In this document: positions 53,281-61,401 of the stretch, one piece after another
Layout of the letters: every line of letters starts with the position of its first letter
Numbering within the stretch: position 1 is the first letter of the stretch
Assembly (NCBI RefSeq): GCF_947498345.1
Contig: NZ_CANMJY010000002.1
Coordinates: forward strand, 124,001-188,000
Direction: 5' to 3'
From: an uncultured Winogradskyella sp.
GTDB taxonomy: Bacteria; Bacteroidota; Bacteroidia; Flavobacteriales; Flavobacteriaceae
Length of the DNA stretch: 64,000 nt
Notes under the pieces: generated by a model
Databases searched by the model: none
What the model saw: the letters and a program-made list of their open reading frames with translations, nothing else
What the model was told of the DNA's origin: nothing
Program-made: the position numbers and the translations under genes

Positions 53281-55425
53281 ATGAAACTATTTATAAAAAT
53301 AATATTTGCATTGTGTATCGTAACAGCTAGCTATTCTCAAAATAGCCAAAGATTACTCGATATCGATCAGCAGCTAAAACAAGTTTCAATAGATAACACA
53401 GGTTTAACGGAACAGTTAGATGCGAGTATTTCTCTTAATGATGTCACTTTACCTAATTTTTTATTAGCTGTTTCCAGTATTCATAAAATTAATATTAATG
53501 TTTCTCAAGAGTTAAATTCTATAACGATTAAGAATAACTTTTCTAATGTTACGGTTTCGGATATGCTATTATTTCTATGTAAGGAATATAGTTTAACTAT
53601 TGATTTTACAAAAAACATACTTTCTGTAAAACCTTTTATTGAAGAAGCTGTAGAGGAAATTTACCCTATGCAAATCGACTATGACCCAACAGACGAAAGC
53701 TTATCTATAGATGCAAGACATAATCGCCTCTATGAAGTTTTTAAGGTTATTATGGATAAAAGCGCAAAAAATTTACTGTATGCTCCCGATATGGAAAATA
53801 TGGAATTGACAGCCTATATAAAATCTACAGATTTTGATACAGCTATGGACAAGATGGCCTTAACCAATAACTTAACACTTACTAAAACTCAAGATAATTT
53901 TTATGTTTTTGATAAGGCTTTAACCAATAATAAAAATGAAAACACTAATAGACTTGGTAGTCGTTTAAGTCCAAACTTAAATTTTAAAGTCATAGATACA
54001 ACACTTCAACTTTTAGAGGTTGATTTTAAAAATGCTTCTGTAAGACGTATAGTAGAACAGATAGGGGATATCTTAGATATTAATATGTTTATGGCATCTC
54101 CGTTAGATGGTGCAGGTAGTGCAACTCTAAATGCAAAATCGATAAGCTTTGACGATTTATTGATTAAACTATTTGAACCTCAGGCTTCAAATTTAACCAG
54201 TGCAGTACCTAATAATACTCAAAATAAAACGAATTCGTCAGCACAATCCAATAGGTTTACTTTTAAAAAAGAAGATGATATTTATTTTTTTGGCACAGAA
54301 AAACAGCTCAGTGTTAGAAAGGTTGAGATTATTAAATTAAAACACCGTTCGGTAAATATGATGGCAGATCCACAAGTAGGAATGCCTAGTAATGATATAA
54401 GAGGAAACTATCAGGTGGCTGAACAGGGGTTTAGAAATCAACTTAACAATGGCTTTAATAATAATAACCTTAACAATTCAAGACCTCAAAACAGAAACTA
54501 TTCAACAAACTCCCGAAGCTCATCAATCAATGAAAATGGAGGTAATATTTTAGATTTAATCCCTCAAGAGGTTCAGGAAGGTTTAGATTGTAAGATAGAT
54601 ACAGAGTTAAACAGTATATATGTTACAGGAACTGGGGCTAAAATCGAATATTTTAAAAAGTTTGTGAAAAGTATAGATAAAGCAATTCCTGTAATCCTTA
54701 TAGAAGTTATGATAGTGGAAGCACAGGTTACTAATACTGTAGAAGCTGGTGTAAGTTGGGGAATTGGTAATGAGCCTACCACAACTCAAGGGTCTATATT
54801 TCCTACAACAGATTTAAATGTTGGTGCCGAAACCATCAATAGAATTATAAGTGGATTCAGTAGTACTTCAGTATTTAATTTTGGACGTGTGGTCCCTAAT
54901 TTTTTCGCTACTGTTAAAGCCATGGAAACCAATGGTGACCTAAAGATAAAATCTACACCAAAACTTGCGACCCTTAATGGACATAGAGCCTCGTTTTCTA
55001 ATGGGCAAACATCTTATTATGCTGTAGTACAACGAAACATTATTGGTACAGATAACCCTCAGACATCAGAGATTAGAAATTACTTTCCTATAGATGCTAA
55101 ATTGGGCTTAGACATAAAGCCTTATGTTACTGGCGATAATCAGGTATTGTTAGATATCAATGTTATACAATCTAATTTTGGTCAACGTATTGCAGAAGAT
55201 GCACCACCAGATATTAGCTCTCGTAATTTCTCCTCAGTTGTCAGAATGAAAGATCAGGATATTGCCGTGCTTGGTGGTTTAGAAGAGAATTATTCAAACA
55301 ACTCGGGTTCTGGTGTGCCTTTTTTAGCAAGAATTCCATTGATTAAATGGTTGTTTAGCAAGCGTGTAAGAGAGGGTAGAAAATCTAAGCTTACAGTGTT
55401 TATTAAACCAACAGTAATATACTAA
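53281..55425 (+). CDS. gspD: Secretin GspD/PilQ-like outer-membrane channel
   Basis: A 714-residue secretin with a signal peptide ending near residue 19 (SYSQ). Residues about 45-120 resemble an STN/N0 domain (LPNFLLAVSSIHKININVSQEL); two more N-type domains follow, then a low-complexity linker rich in Asn (about 365-415). The C-terminal secretin core is strong: VILIEVMIVEAQVTNTVEAGVSWG, KSTPKLATLNGHRASF and VVRMKDQDIAVLGGLEENYS, ending FIKPTVIY. It forms the outer-membrane exit pore. The stop overlaps the next gene by one base (TAATG). Confidence 0.93.
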   Translation: MKLFIKIIFALCIVTASYSQNSQRLLDIDQQLKQVSIDNTGLTEQLDASISLNDVTLPNFLLAVSSIHKININVSQELNSITIKNNFSNVTVSDMLLFLCKEYSLTIDFTKNILSVKPFIEEAVEEIYPMQIDYDPTDESLSIDARHNRLYEVFKVIMDKSAKNLLYAPDMENMELTAYIKSTDFDTAMDKMALTNNLTLTKTQDNFYVFDKALTNNKNENTNRLGSRLSPNLNFKVIDTTLQLLEVDFKNASVRRIVEQIGDILDINMFMASPLDGAGSATLNAKSISFDDLLIKLFEPQASNLTSAVPNNTQNKTNSSAQSNRFTFKKEDDIYFFGTEKQLSVRKVEIIKLKHRSVNMMADPQVGMPSNDIRGNYQVAEQGFRNQLNNGFNNNNLNNSRPQNRNYSTNSRSSSINENGGNILDLIPQEVQEGLDCKIDTELNSIYVTGTGAKIEYFKKFVKSIDKAIPVILIEVMIVEAQVTNTVEAGVSWGIGNEPTTTQGSIFPTTDLNVGAETINRIISGFSSTSVFNFGRVVPNFFATVKAMETNGDLKIKSTPKLATLNGHRASFSNGQTSYYAVVQRNIIGTDNPQTSEIRNYFPIDAKLGLDIKPYVTGDNQVLLDINVIQSNFGQRIAEDAPPDISSRNFSSVVRMKDQDIAVLGGLEENYSNNSGSGVPFLARIPLIKWLFSKRVREGRKSKLTVFIKPTVIY

Positions 55426-56636
55426 TGGTAGAAAAGTTAATTACATATTTAAAATTTGGTAATCGCTTTTATGGTGTTGAGCAAACACAAATAAATGGCA
55501 AGACTTGTTTTTATGGTGTAACGTTAAAAAAGACAAAGCAACAACTAGATATTAATACAAGTTTTGAAGCTGAAAATTTAGAGACTTTAAAGGAGCATGT
55601 GCCCAAAGGTGCTCCTTTAAGCTTAGTTATCAACACCAATTCTGTATTAACTAAATGGGTCGAGGGCAATAGTAATGAAAGCCTTAAGTTAGTTCATATG
55701 GCCTTTCCTAATATTAAAGTTGAAGACTTTTATTACGAAACTATAAGTCAAGGAAAGAATCACTTTGTGTCTATATGTAGAAAAACGTATGTCGAAGATT
55801 TATTAAACTCTTATTTATCTCAAGGTTTTGTTATTATTGATTTTACTTTAGGGAACTTAATTTCTACAACACTAGTCCCTTTTATTGATATTGAAAGTAT
55901 AAAGACATCTAATGCGAGCATTATAATAAAAGATAAAAACATTACTAAAATTAGTTTTGATGAAACACACTTTGAGTCTGGTTATGATATAAATGGTCTC
56001 AATGTTAAAAATACAGCTTTATTGAGTTTTGCTTCTGCGCTAAATCTGATTGTAAAAAGCCAGATAATTCAATCTAGTTTTGATGACAAAAAAAATGAGT
56101 TAGGTACTATATATAATCAAAAACGATTTGCCAGTCAATTTCTTAAAATGGGTTTAAGTGTTTTGTTTGCCATACTGCTTATTAATTTCTTGTTTTTTAA
56201 CCATTATTATAACGAGGTCAATACTTTAAAAGAAACAGCTCAAGTTATAGAAACTTCAAAAACTAAAATGATTAACCTTAATGAAAACGTAAAAAAAACA
56301 GAGAAAATGGTTAATGATGTTTTAAAGAGTAGTAGTTCTAAAAGCTCTTTTTATGTCAATGCCATCATTACGGATCTGCCAGAGCATATTTTGTTAAAAG
56401 AACTCAATTTTCAGCCGTTGGTAAAAAAAATAAAAGATAATAAGGCTATTGAGAATAATAAGAACACTATTGTTATGTCTGGGCAGACATATAAGCGTAT
56501 ATTTTTTTCTGAATGGATTTCTCAATTAGAAGCTAAATCTTGGATAAACTCAGTTAGTATTTTAAGTTTTGAAGACCATAGTAAAACAGCTTCAAATTTT
56601 ATAATTAAGCTCAATATACATGACACAGAAAACTAA
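55425..56636 (+). CDS. GspL / PilM-PilN-like inner-membrane assembly protein
   Basis: A 403-residue bitopic protein. Residues about 1-235 form a cytoplasmic domain that resembles the actin-like PilM/GspL fold (MVEKLITYLKFGNRFYGVEQTQ, AILLSFASALNLIVK-like end), a membrane helix lies at about 240-260 (LKMGLSVLFAILLINFLFF), then a periplasmic PilN-type coiled coil and ferredoxin-like domain (NEVNTLKETAQVIETSKT, ELNFQPLVKKI). The order gspD, this gene, then a GspM/PilO-like gene is like the order in T2SS and T4P operons, read in reverse. Sequence similarity is weak, so the role is by architecture. It overlaps the next gene by 17 bp. Confidence 0.75.
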   Translation: MVEKLITYLKFGNRFYGVEQTQINGKTCFYGVTLKKTKQQLDINTSFEAENLETLKEHVPKGAPLSLVINTNSVLTKWVEGNSNESLKLVHMAFPNIKVEDFYYETISQGKNHFVSICRKTYVEDLLNSYLSQGFVIIDFTLGNLISTTLVPFIDIESIKTSNASIIIKDKNITKISFDETHFESGYDINGLNVKNTALLSFASALNLIVKSQIIQSSFDDKKNELGTIYNQKRFASQFLKMGLSVLFAILLINFLFFNHYYNEVNTLKETAQVIETSKTKMINLNENVKKTEKMVNDVLKSSSSKSSFYVNAIITDLPEHILLKELNFQPLVKKIKDNKAIENNKNTIVMSGQTYKRIFFSEWISQLEAKSWINSVSILSFEDHSKTASNFIIKLNIHDTEN

Positions 56637-57132
56637 AAACATATTGCTCGTTGTTGGTTTCTTTTTATTGATAATTATAGCTTATAATTATGCTATTGCT
56701 AATACACTTCAACTAAAAAATGAATATAAGACATTACAGCAAGAAGCCTTGGCGTTTGATAATATGCCTTTACAATTGTCTGCTCTAAAACAGCGAAAAC
56801 ACTATTACGATTCGCTGTTAACTAAATATCAATTAAGCGAAAGCTCTATGCAGAATAACATGTTAAGCGCTATAAATACTTTTGCTGACGCCAACCAATT
56901 AAAAGTTGTTGACTTTATTGAGCCTCATAAAATTATACAAAATGATTTAATAGTAAACACATATCAGTTTACATTAGAAGGTAATTATAATGCCATTCTA
57001 TCACTTGTATACCAATTAGAGCAACATACCAAATTTGGTGAAATCATTAATCTCAATTTTAAAAAGCAAAAGAATTATAAAACAGGGCGATTTTATTTAC
57101 AAGCTCATGTTTTGCTGAGGAATTTCGGGTAG
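56620..57132 (+). CDS. GspM/PilO-like inner-membrane protein
   Basis: A 170-residue protein with one N-terminal membrane helix (about 8-28, NILLVVGFFLLIIIAYNYAI), a coiled coil (LQLKNEYKTLQQEALAFDN) and a C-terminal ferredoxin-like domain (VYQLEQHTKFGEIINLNFKKQ). This is the PilO/GspM layout. Together with the preceding GspL-like protein it would link the cytoplasmic ATPase to the periplasmic part of the machine. It starts inside the previous gene (17-bp overlap). Called by architecture and position. Confidence 0.72.
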   Translation: MTQKTKNILLVVGFFLLIIIAYNYAIANTLQLKNEYKTLQQEALAFDNMPLQLSALKQRKHYYDSLLTKYQLSESSMQNNMLSAINTFADANQLKVVDFIEPHKIIQNDLIVNTYQFTLEGNYNAILSLVYQLEQHTKFGEIINLNFKKQKNYKTGRFYLQAHVLLRNFG

Positions 57133-57203
57133 AGTATTTAAGTCAATAAAAAAAAAGCTAAAAAATTTAATGAAAAAAGAATCAATATATCAATATAAAA
57201 ACT

Positions 57204-57238
57204 AAGCAAAATGCTTATAAAAACTAAGCATTTTGCTT
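57204..57238. promoter_or_regulatory. Two phased 13-bp dyads within the operon
   Basis: AAGCAAAATGCTT (57204-57216) and AAGCATTTTGCTT (57226-57238) start 22 bp apart. The first is the exact reverse complement of the second and of the three upstream copies at 50129-50185. They lie in a 161-bp gap, 55 bp before the lipoprotein gene. A second promoter controlled by the same regulator is the likely meaning. Confidence 0.65.
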
Positions 57239-57293
57239 AGTGATTTTGATAGTTTATAAGCTATCTTAACCATTTAATCTAAGTACGTTAATT

Positions 57294-57653
57294 ATGATAA
57301 GAAAGTTTTATCTTCTTTTGGGTGTTTTATGTTTTCTCAGTTGCGAAGAGCTTATTGAAGTTGAAGATATATCCGATGAAAACATAAGTATTTTGGCGCC
57401 TGCCAATAATACAACTTTAGATGGTTCTGCTGTAAGTTTTTCTTGGGAACCATTAGAACATGCAGAATCCTATCACTTACAAATAGCTCGGCCAGAATTT
57501 AATAATGCTCAAGTTATAGTAGAAGACACTATGATTACTGCTACAAATTTTATTAAAGATTTAGAAGCCGCTAGTTATCAATGGCGTGTTAGAGCAATTA
57601 ACTTTAATTACCAAACACAGTATACTACATTAAACCTTACTATTGAAGAATAA
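57294..57653 (+). CDS. Lipoprotein with a fibronectin-type domain
   Basis: A 119-residue lipoprotein (MIRKFYLLLGVLCFLSC, lipidatable Cys17). The mature part is one FN3-like domain: SILAPANNTTLDGSAVSFSWEPLEHAESYHLQIARPEF and LEAASYQWRVRAINFNYQTQYTT. It probably sits at the outer membrane and could act as a pilotin or assembly factor for the secretin, but no pilotin family is recognised. It is the first gene after the internal dyad pair and overlaps the next gene by 11 bp. Confidence 0.72.
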   Translation: MIRKFYLLLGVLCFLSCEELIEVEDISDENISILAPANNTTLDGSAVSFSWEPLEHAESYHLQIARPEFNNAQVIVEDTMITATNFIKDLEAASYQWRVRAINFNYQTQYTTLNLTIEE

Positions 57654-58098
57654 AAAAAAAACATATATACTTTTAATATTAGTACTCGCGGTTTGGGGAA
57701 CTATTGGCTATAAAATTATTTCGGCCTTAAATCCGGATTTACCAGATATTCAACAACAAGATTTTGCCGTTAATACCAATTACAAATTAGACACCAAAAT
57801 CGACACCTTTTCTATACAAACCGTAAATAGAGACCCGTTCTTAGGTACCTACTTAAAAAAGAAAAGTAAGAAGAAGACTAAAATAAAAAGAAAAGAGACA
57901 CAATGGAAACCTGTACATTATTATGGTATCGTAAAAAAAGATAAAAACCAAATGTTCATTGTTACCATAAATAATAAACAATATTTATTAAAAAAGGGAC
58001 AAACAAAAGACAGTATTACTTTGGTATACGGAACTACTAAAAGTATTACAATGCGCTATAAAAACAATTCCAGAACTTTTTATCTAAAGCAAAAATGA
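57643..58098 (+). CDS. GspC/PilP-like periplasmic linker
   Basis: A 151-residue protein that begins at a TTG (57643) within the lipoprotein gene, followed by a run of ten A residues; no ATG start is available, and TTG codon use fits the overlap. A membrane helix at about residues 7-27 is followed by a Lys-rich region (KKKSKKKTKIKRKE) and a C-terminal HR/PilP-type beta domain (WKPVHYYGIVKKDKNQMFIVTINNKQYLLKKGQ). GspC and PilP connect the inner-membrane platform to the secretin. The call is by layout and place. Confidence 0.68.
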   Translation: MKNKKKTYILLILVLAVWGTIGYKIISALNPDLPDIQQQDFAVNTNYKLDTKIDTFSIQTVNRDPFLGTYLKKKSKKKTKIKRKETQWKPVHYYGIVKKDKNQMFIVTINNKQYLLKKGQTKDSITLVYGTTKSITMRYKNNSRTFYLKQK

Positions 58099-59348
58099 TG
58101 AGAAAAAAACTCAAATCTGGCGCATTACAATTAGTTACTTTTATTATTGTGGTTATAGCGGTATTACTATCGTCTTTTATATTATTCATCCACATACATA
58201 AACAATTCCGTTTAAAAACAAATCATACTATTGAAACTGTAGCTTTAGTAGATAAAGGTATAAGAGAAGTACTTTATAGTAAAGGAAACCTGAAAGATAC
58301 AGTGACAATTAATTTGCACGATAAAACTTATAAATCCTTAAAAGTACATCACAGTTTTTGGGGCAGTTTTGAAAAAGTATACGCCAAAGCTAAAATTAAG
58401 ACTACGTCTTTGAGTAAAACAGCATTAATAGGTTCTGCAATATCCACTAAAAATAAACCAGCATTATATGTAAAGGATAATAATAAGCCCTTGGTTTTAG
58501 TGGGTGATACAAGAATTAATGGGAATGCGGTCTTACCTAAAAGCGGAATTAAAACAGGACATATCTCAGGTAAATCGTTTTACGGTGAACGTTATGTTTA
58601 TGGCCGTACCGAAGTTAGTAATGATTTGCCTATGTTAGATCGTAATCTTTTGCAGTATTTGGAAGAATTAAAAGCAGGGAATTTTGAAGCTCTTGACATT
58701 AATCTTGAGCCTTCAAAATCGTACACAAACTCTTTTAAAAATGAGTTGCAATTAGCCTATACAGAATCAGAAATTGTTTTGTCTAATAGTACAATTGTAG
58801 GTCATATTATTATTCGGTCTAAGTCTAAAATTACGGTTGATGCTACTGCCAAGCTTTCTGATGTAATATTAATTGCGCCAGTTATAGAAGTGCAGCCAAA
58901 TGTAACAGGAAGGTTTCAGGCAATTGCCACAAAGGGCATCAATATAGGTACCAATGTAGAGCTATCCTATCCGTCAGCATTAGTATTATTGCAAAACTAC
59001 ACTAAGGAAGGGAACGGAAATTCTAAAGCCATCACCATAGCAGACCATTCAAAGATTGCTGGACAAGTTGTTGTTTTAGGAAACACAAGAGCCAATAATT
59101 ATGATGCACAACTAAAAATTAGTGCCAATGCTATCGTAGAAGGTATGGTGTATTGTGAGCAAAATGTAGAATTAAGAGGAACCGTTTACGGTTCGGTTTA
59201 CACAGATAATTTTATCATTAAAGAAGGAGGATCTATTTTTCAAAATCACTTGTATAATGCTCTCATCGATAGTAGTAAACTAACCTCGAAATATGCAGGA
59301 ATAAGCTTTATAAACTCAAAAAAAAGTGTTGCAAAATGGCTGTACTAA
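58095..59348 (+). CDS. GspK-like pseudopilin with a bactofilin-like repeat body
   Basis: A 417-residue protein. The N-terminus (MMRKKLKSGALQLVTFIIVVIAVLLSSFI) looks like a class III prepilin without the +5 Glu, which is the hallmark of tip pseudopilin GspK. The rest is not the GspK fold. The C-terminal part has short beta-solenoid turns (GRFQAIATKGINIGTNVEL, GQVVVLGNTRANNYDAQL, EGMVYCEQNVELRGTVYGSVYTDNFIIKEG) as in polymer-forming bactofilin-type proteins. This suggests an atypical tip or minor pilin with a beta-helical head. It overlaps both neighbours by 4 and 13 bp. Confidence 0.65.
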   Translation: MMRKKLKSGALQLVTFIIVVIAVLLSSFILFIHIHKQFRLKTNHTIETVALVDKGIREVLYSKGNLKDTVTINLHDKTYKSLKVHHSFWGSFEKVYAKAKIKTTSLSKTALIGSAISTKNKPALYVKDNNKPLVLVGDTRINGNAVLPKSGIKTGHISGKSFYGERYVYGRTEVSNDLPMLDRNLLQYLEELKAGNFEALDINLEPSKSYTNSFKNELQLAYTESEIVLSNSTIVGHIIIRSKSKITVDATAKLSDVILIAPVIEVQPNVTGRFQAIATKGINIGTNVELSYPSALVLLQNYTKEGNGNSKAITIADHSKIAGQVVVLGNTRANNYDAQLKISANAIVEGMVYCEQNVELRGTVYGSVYTDNFIIKEGGSIFQNHLYNALIDSSKLTSKYAGISFINSKKSVAKWLY

Positions 59349-59662
59349 GAAAAATAAAAGCCTCTACTCTTATGGAAACTTTAATAGCTACAGTACTCAT
59401 TATGGTCATTTTTATAGTAGCTACTATGATTTTAAACAACTTGTTTTCAAGTGGTATAAATAACAATACAAGAGCAATTACGGCAAAGTTAAATGAAATG
59501 GAATACATCTATAAAAACGATAAAATTACACTGCCATATTATGATGATTATAATGAATGGGAAATTGTTATCCAAAGCATCAAAGACTCAGAAAAGATAA
59601 ACATTAGAGCATATAATACAGCAACAAAAAAAACATTAGAAAAAGAGATTTATAAAAAATGA
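59336..59662 (+). CDS. Minor pseudopilin (class III signal)
   Basis: A 108-residue minor pseudopilin. The prepilin signal MAVLRKIKA precedes STLMETLIATVLIMVIFIVA, with cut after Ala9 and Glu14 at +5. The C-terminal part is short (about 75 residues) and lacks cysteines. Likely equivalent to GspI by length and order, but this is inference. It overlaps the bactofilin-like gene by 13 bp and the next pseudopilin by 4 bp, so all are coupled. Confidence 0.82.
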   Translation: MAVLRKIKASTLMETLIATVLIMVIFIVATMILNNLFSSGINNNTRAITAKLNEMEYIYKNDKITLPYYDDYNEWEIVIQSIKDSEKINIRAYNTATKKTLEKEIYKK

Positions 59663-60117
59663 AATCTAAAGTCAAGGCTTTTACACTTAATGAAATGGTG
59701 ATTGTAATGATTATTACAGTAATTACTGTAGGTTTGGCGTTCACCGTATTATCCTTGGTGCAACGACATATGTGGTCTATACAACAGAATTTTAGCTTAA
59801 ATACAGAGTTTAATCGATTAGAAGAGGCCTTATGGATAGATGTTAATAATTATAGTTCAATGAGCTACACCGAAACGGATAATCTAGTAAAATTCCGAAC
59901 TATAAAAGATTCTATGACCTATCGTTTTCATGATAATTATGTGCTGAGAAACAAGGATACATTTCACATTAAAATTGAGCATAAAGAATTGTTCTTTAAC
60001 GGTGAAAAGATAAAAGAAGGGAAAATTGATGCACTACGTTTAGAATTATCAAGAAAATATAAAGATCAACAGATATTTATTTTTAAAACCAATGATGCCA
60101 AACAATTTATGAACTAA
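59659..60117 (+). CDS. Minor pseudopilin (GspJ/GspH-like)
   Basis: A 152-residue pseudopilin with the signal MKSKVKA then FTLNEMVIVMIITVITVGLA: cut after Ala7 and Glu12 at +5. Following strands (NLVKFRTIKDSMTYRFHDNYVLRNKD) form the globular head; no catalytic motif is expected. Its order after the preceding pseudopilin suggests GspJ- or GspH-like. The stop overlaps gspF by one base (TAATG). Confidence 0.82.
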   Translation: MKSKVKAFTLNEMVIVMIITVITVGLAFTVLSLVQRHMWSIQQNFSLNTEFNRLEEALWIDVNNYSSMSYTETDNLVKFRTIKDSMTYRFHDNYVLRNKDTFHIKIEHKELFFNGEKIKEGKIDALRLELSRKYKDQQIFIFKTNDAKQFMN

Positions 60118-61250
60118 TGGCTTTTCAATTAGAAAATATATCAAAGCAACCATTAAAACCCGAGGCAAAATCTACCATAAATTCTTTGTTAGAGAAGGAA
60201 GTTGTGGTTTTAAAAAAAGCTTTTTCTAATAAAGTTAAAGAGGATTTTTACACCGAGCTTAGTGTGTTACTAAAAGCTGGAATAAATCTAAAAGCAGCAC
60301 TTGAGCTAATAACGAATACGCAAAAAAATAAAAAGACAAAATCTATACTGCAAACTATTTTGGGTGATGTGGTTTCTGGTAAAAGCCTTTCGGATGCCAT
60401 TAAAAATCAAAACGAGTTTTCTGATTACGAATATCATTCACTAAAAATAGGAGAAGAGACAGGAACACTACATAGAATAGCAGAACAGTTAGGTTCATTT
60501 TATAATAGAAAAAACGAACAACGAAAACATTTAATTAATGCTCTTACCTACCCATGTATTATACTCACTACTGCAATATTGGTGGTTATATTTATGTTGC
60601 AATTTGTAGTACCAATGTTCGAAGATATATTTAAACAACAACAGATAGAAATGCCTGCAATTACTGTTTTTGTAGTTAATATTTCCGGATTTATTAAATC
60701 TCATGGAATTTGGTTGGTTTTAGGAATAGTATCATTAATCTTTTTAAGGCTGTTTTTTAATAAAAAACCTTGGTATAAACGTATTAAAGACAAAGGCTTA
60801 AATAGAATTCCATTTGTCGGGTCCTTTATCCAAACAGTATATCTGTCTCAATTTACTCAGGCTATAGCATTACTAACAGCATCTAAAGTTCCGATAGTCA
60901 ATAGTATTACTTTGGTAAAACAAATGATAGATTATTATCCGTTAACAATAGCACTTAATAAAGTAGAGAAACAACTATTAAAAGGAGAATCGCTGAGTGA
61001 AAGTCTTGGTGCACACAAACTTTTTGACCAAAAAATGATTGCTTTAGTTAAGGTTGCCGAAGAAACGAATCAAACAGAATTTATGTTTGAACGCTTAAAC
61101 AGTCAGTACAATGCAAAAGTACAACAGCGTTCTAAATTATTATCAACTGTTATGGAGCCAATAATTATTCTTTTTGTGGGTTTGTTCGTTGGATTTATTT
61201 TAATTGCTATGTATCTTCCTATGTTTAAGTTGAGTAGTATACTTGGTTAA
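60117..61250 (+). CDS. gspF: GspF/PilC-type inner-membrane platform protein
   Basis: A 377-residue membrane protein that anchors pilus assembly. It carries the two homologous cytoplasmic GspF domains: residues about 43-165 (FYTELSVLLKAGINLKAALELI, and EETGTLHRIAEQLGSFYNRKNEQRKHLINALTYPCII), and residues about 235-355 (YLSQFTQAIALLTASKVPIVNSI, LVKVAEETNQTEFMFERL). Three membrane helices are at about 144-167, 198-218 and 347-369. It is the last gene of the secretion operon, which is followed by 151 bp without features. Confidence 0.92.
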   Translation: MAFQLENISKQPLKPEAKSTINSLLEKEVVVLKKAFSNKVKEDFYTELSVLLKAGINLKAALELITNTQKNKKTKSILQTILGDVVSGKSLSDAIKNQNEFSDYEYHSLKIGEETGTLHRIAEQLGSFYNRKNEQRKHLINALTYPCIILTTAILVVIFMLQFVVPMFEDIFKQQQIEMPAITVFVVNISGFIKSHGIWLVLGIVSLIFLRLFFNKKPWYKRIKDKGLNRIPFVGSFIQTVYLSQFTQAIALLTASKVPIVNSITLVKQMIDYYPLTIALNKVEKQLLKGESLSESLGAHKLFDQKMIALVKVAEETNQTEFMFERLNSQYNAKVQQRSKLLSTVMEPIIILFVGLFVGFILIAMYLPMFKLSSILG

Positions 61251-61401
61251 TGATTGTTATTAAAAACTTCATTAAAGTAGTCTCTAACCATAGATTTCTT
61301 GTCTAGACTAACCGTCTCTTTTTGTATCTATAATGTCGTTATAGTATTTTGCTTGTGAGGCGATTAGTCAATATGATATTAAAAACATTCACTGGTTAGA
61401 A

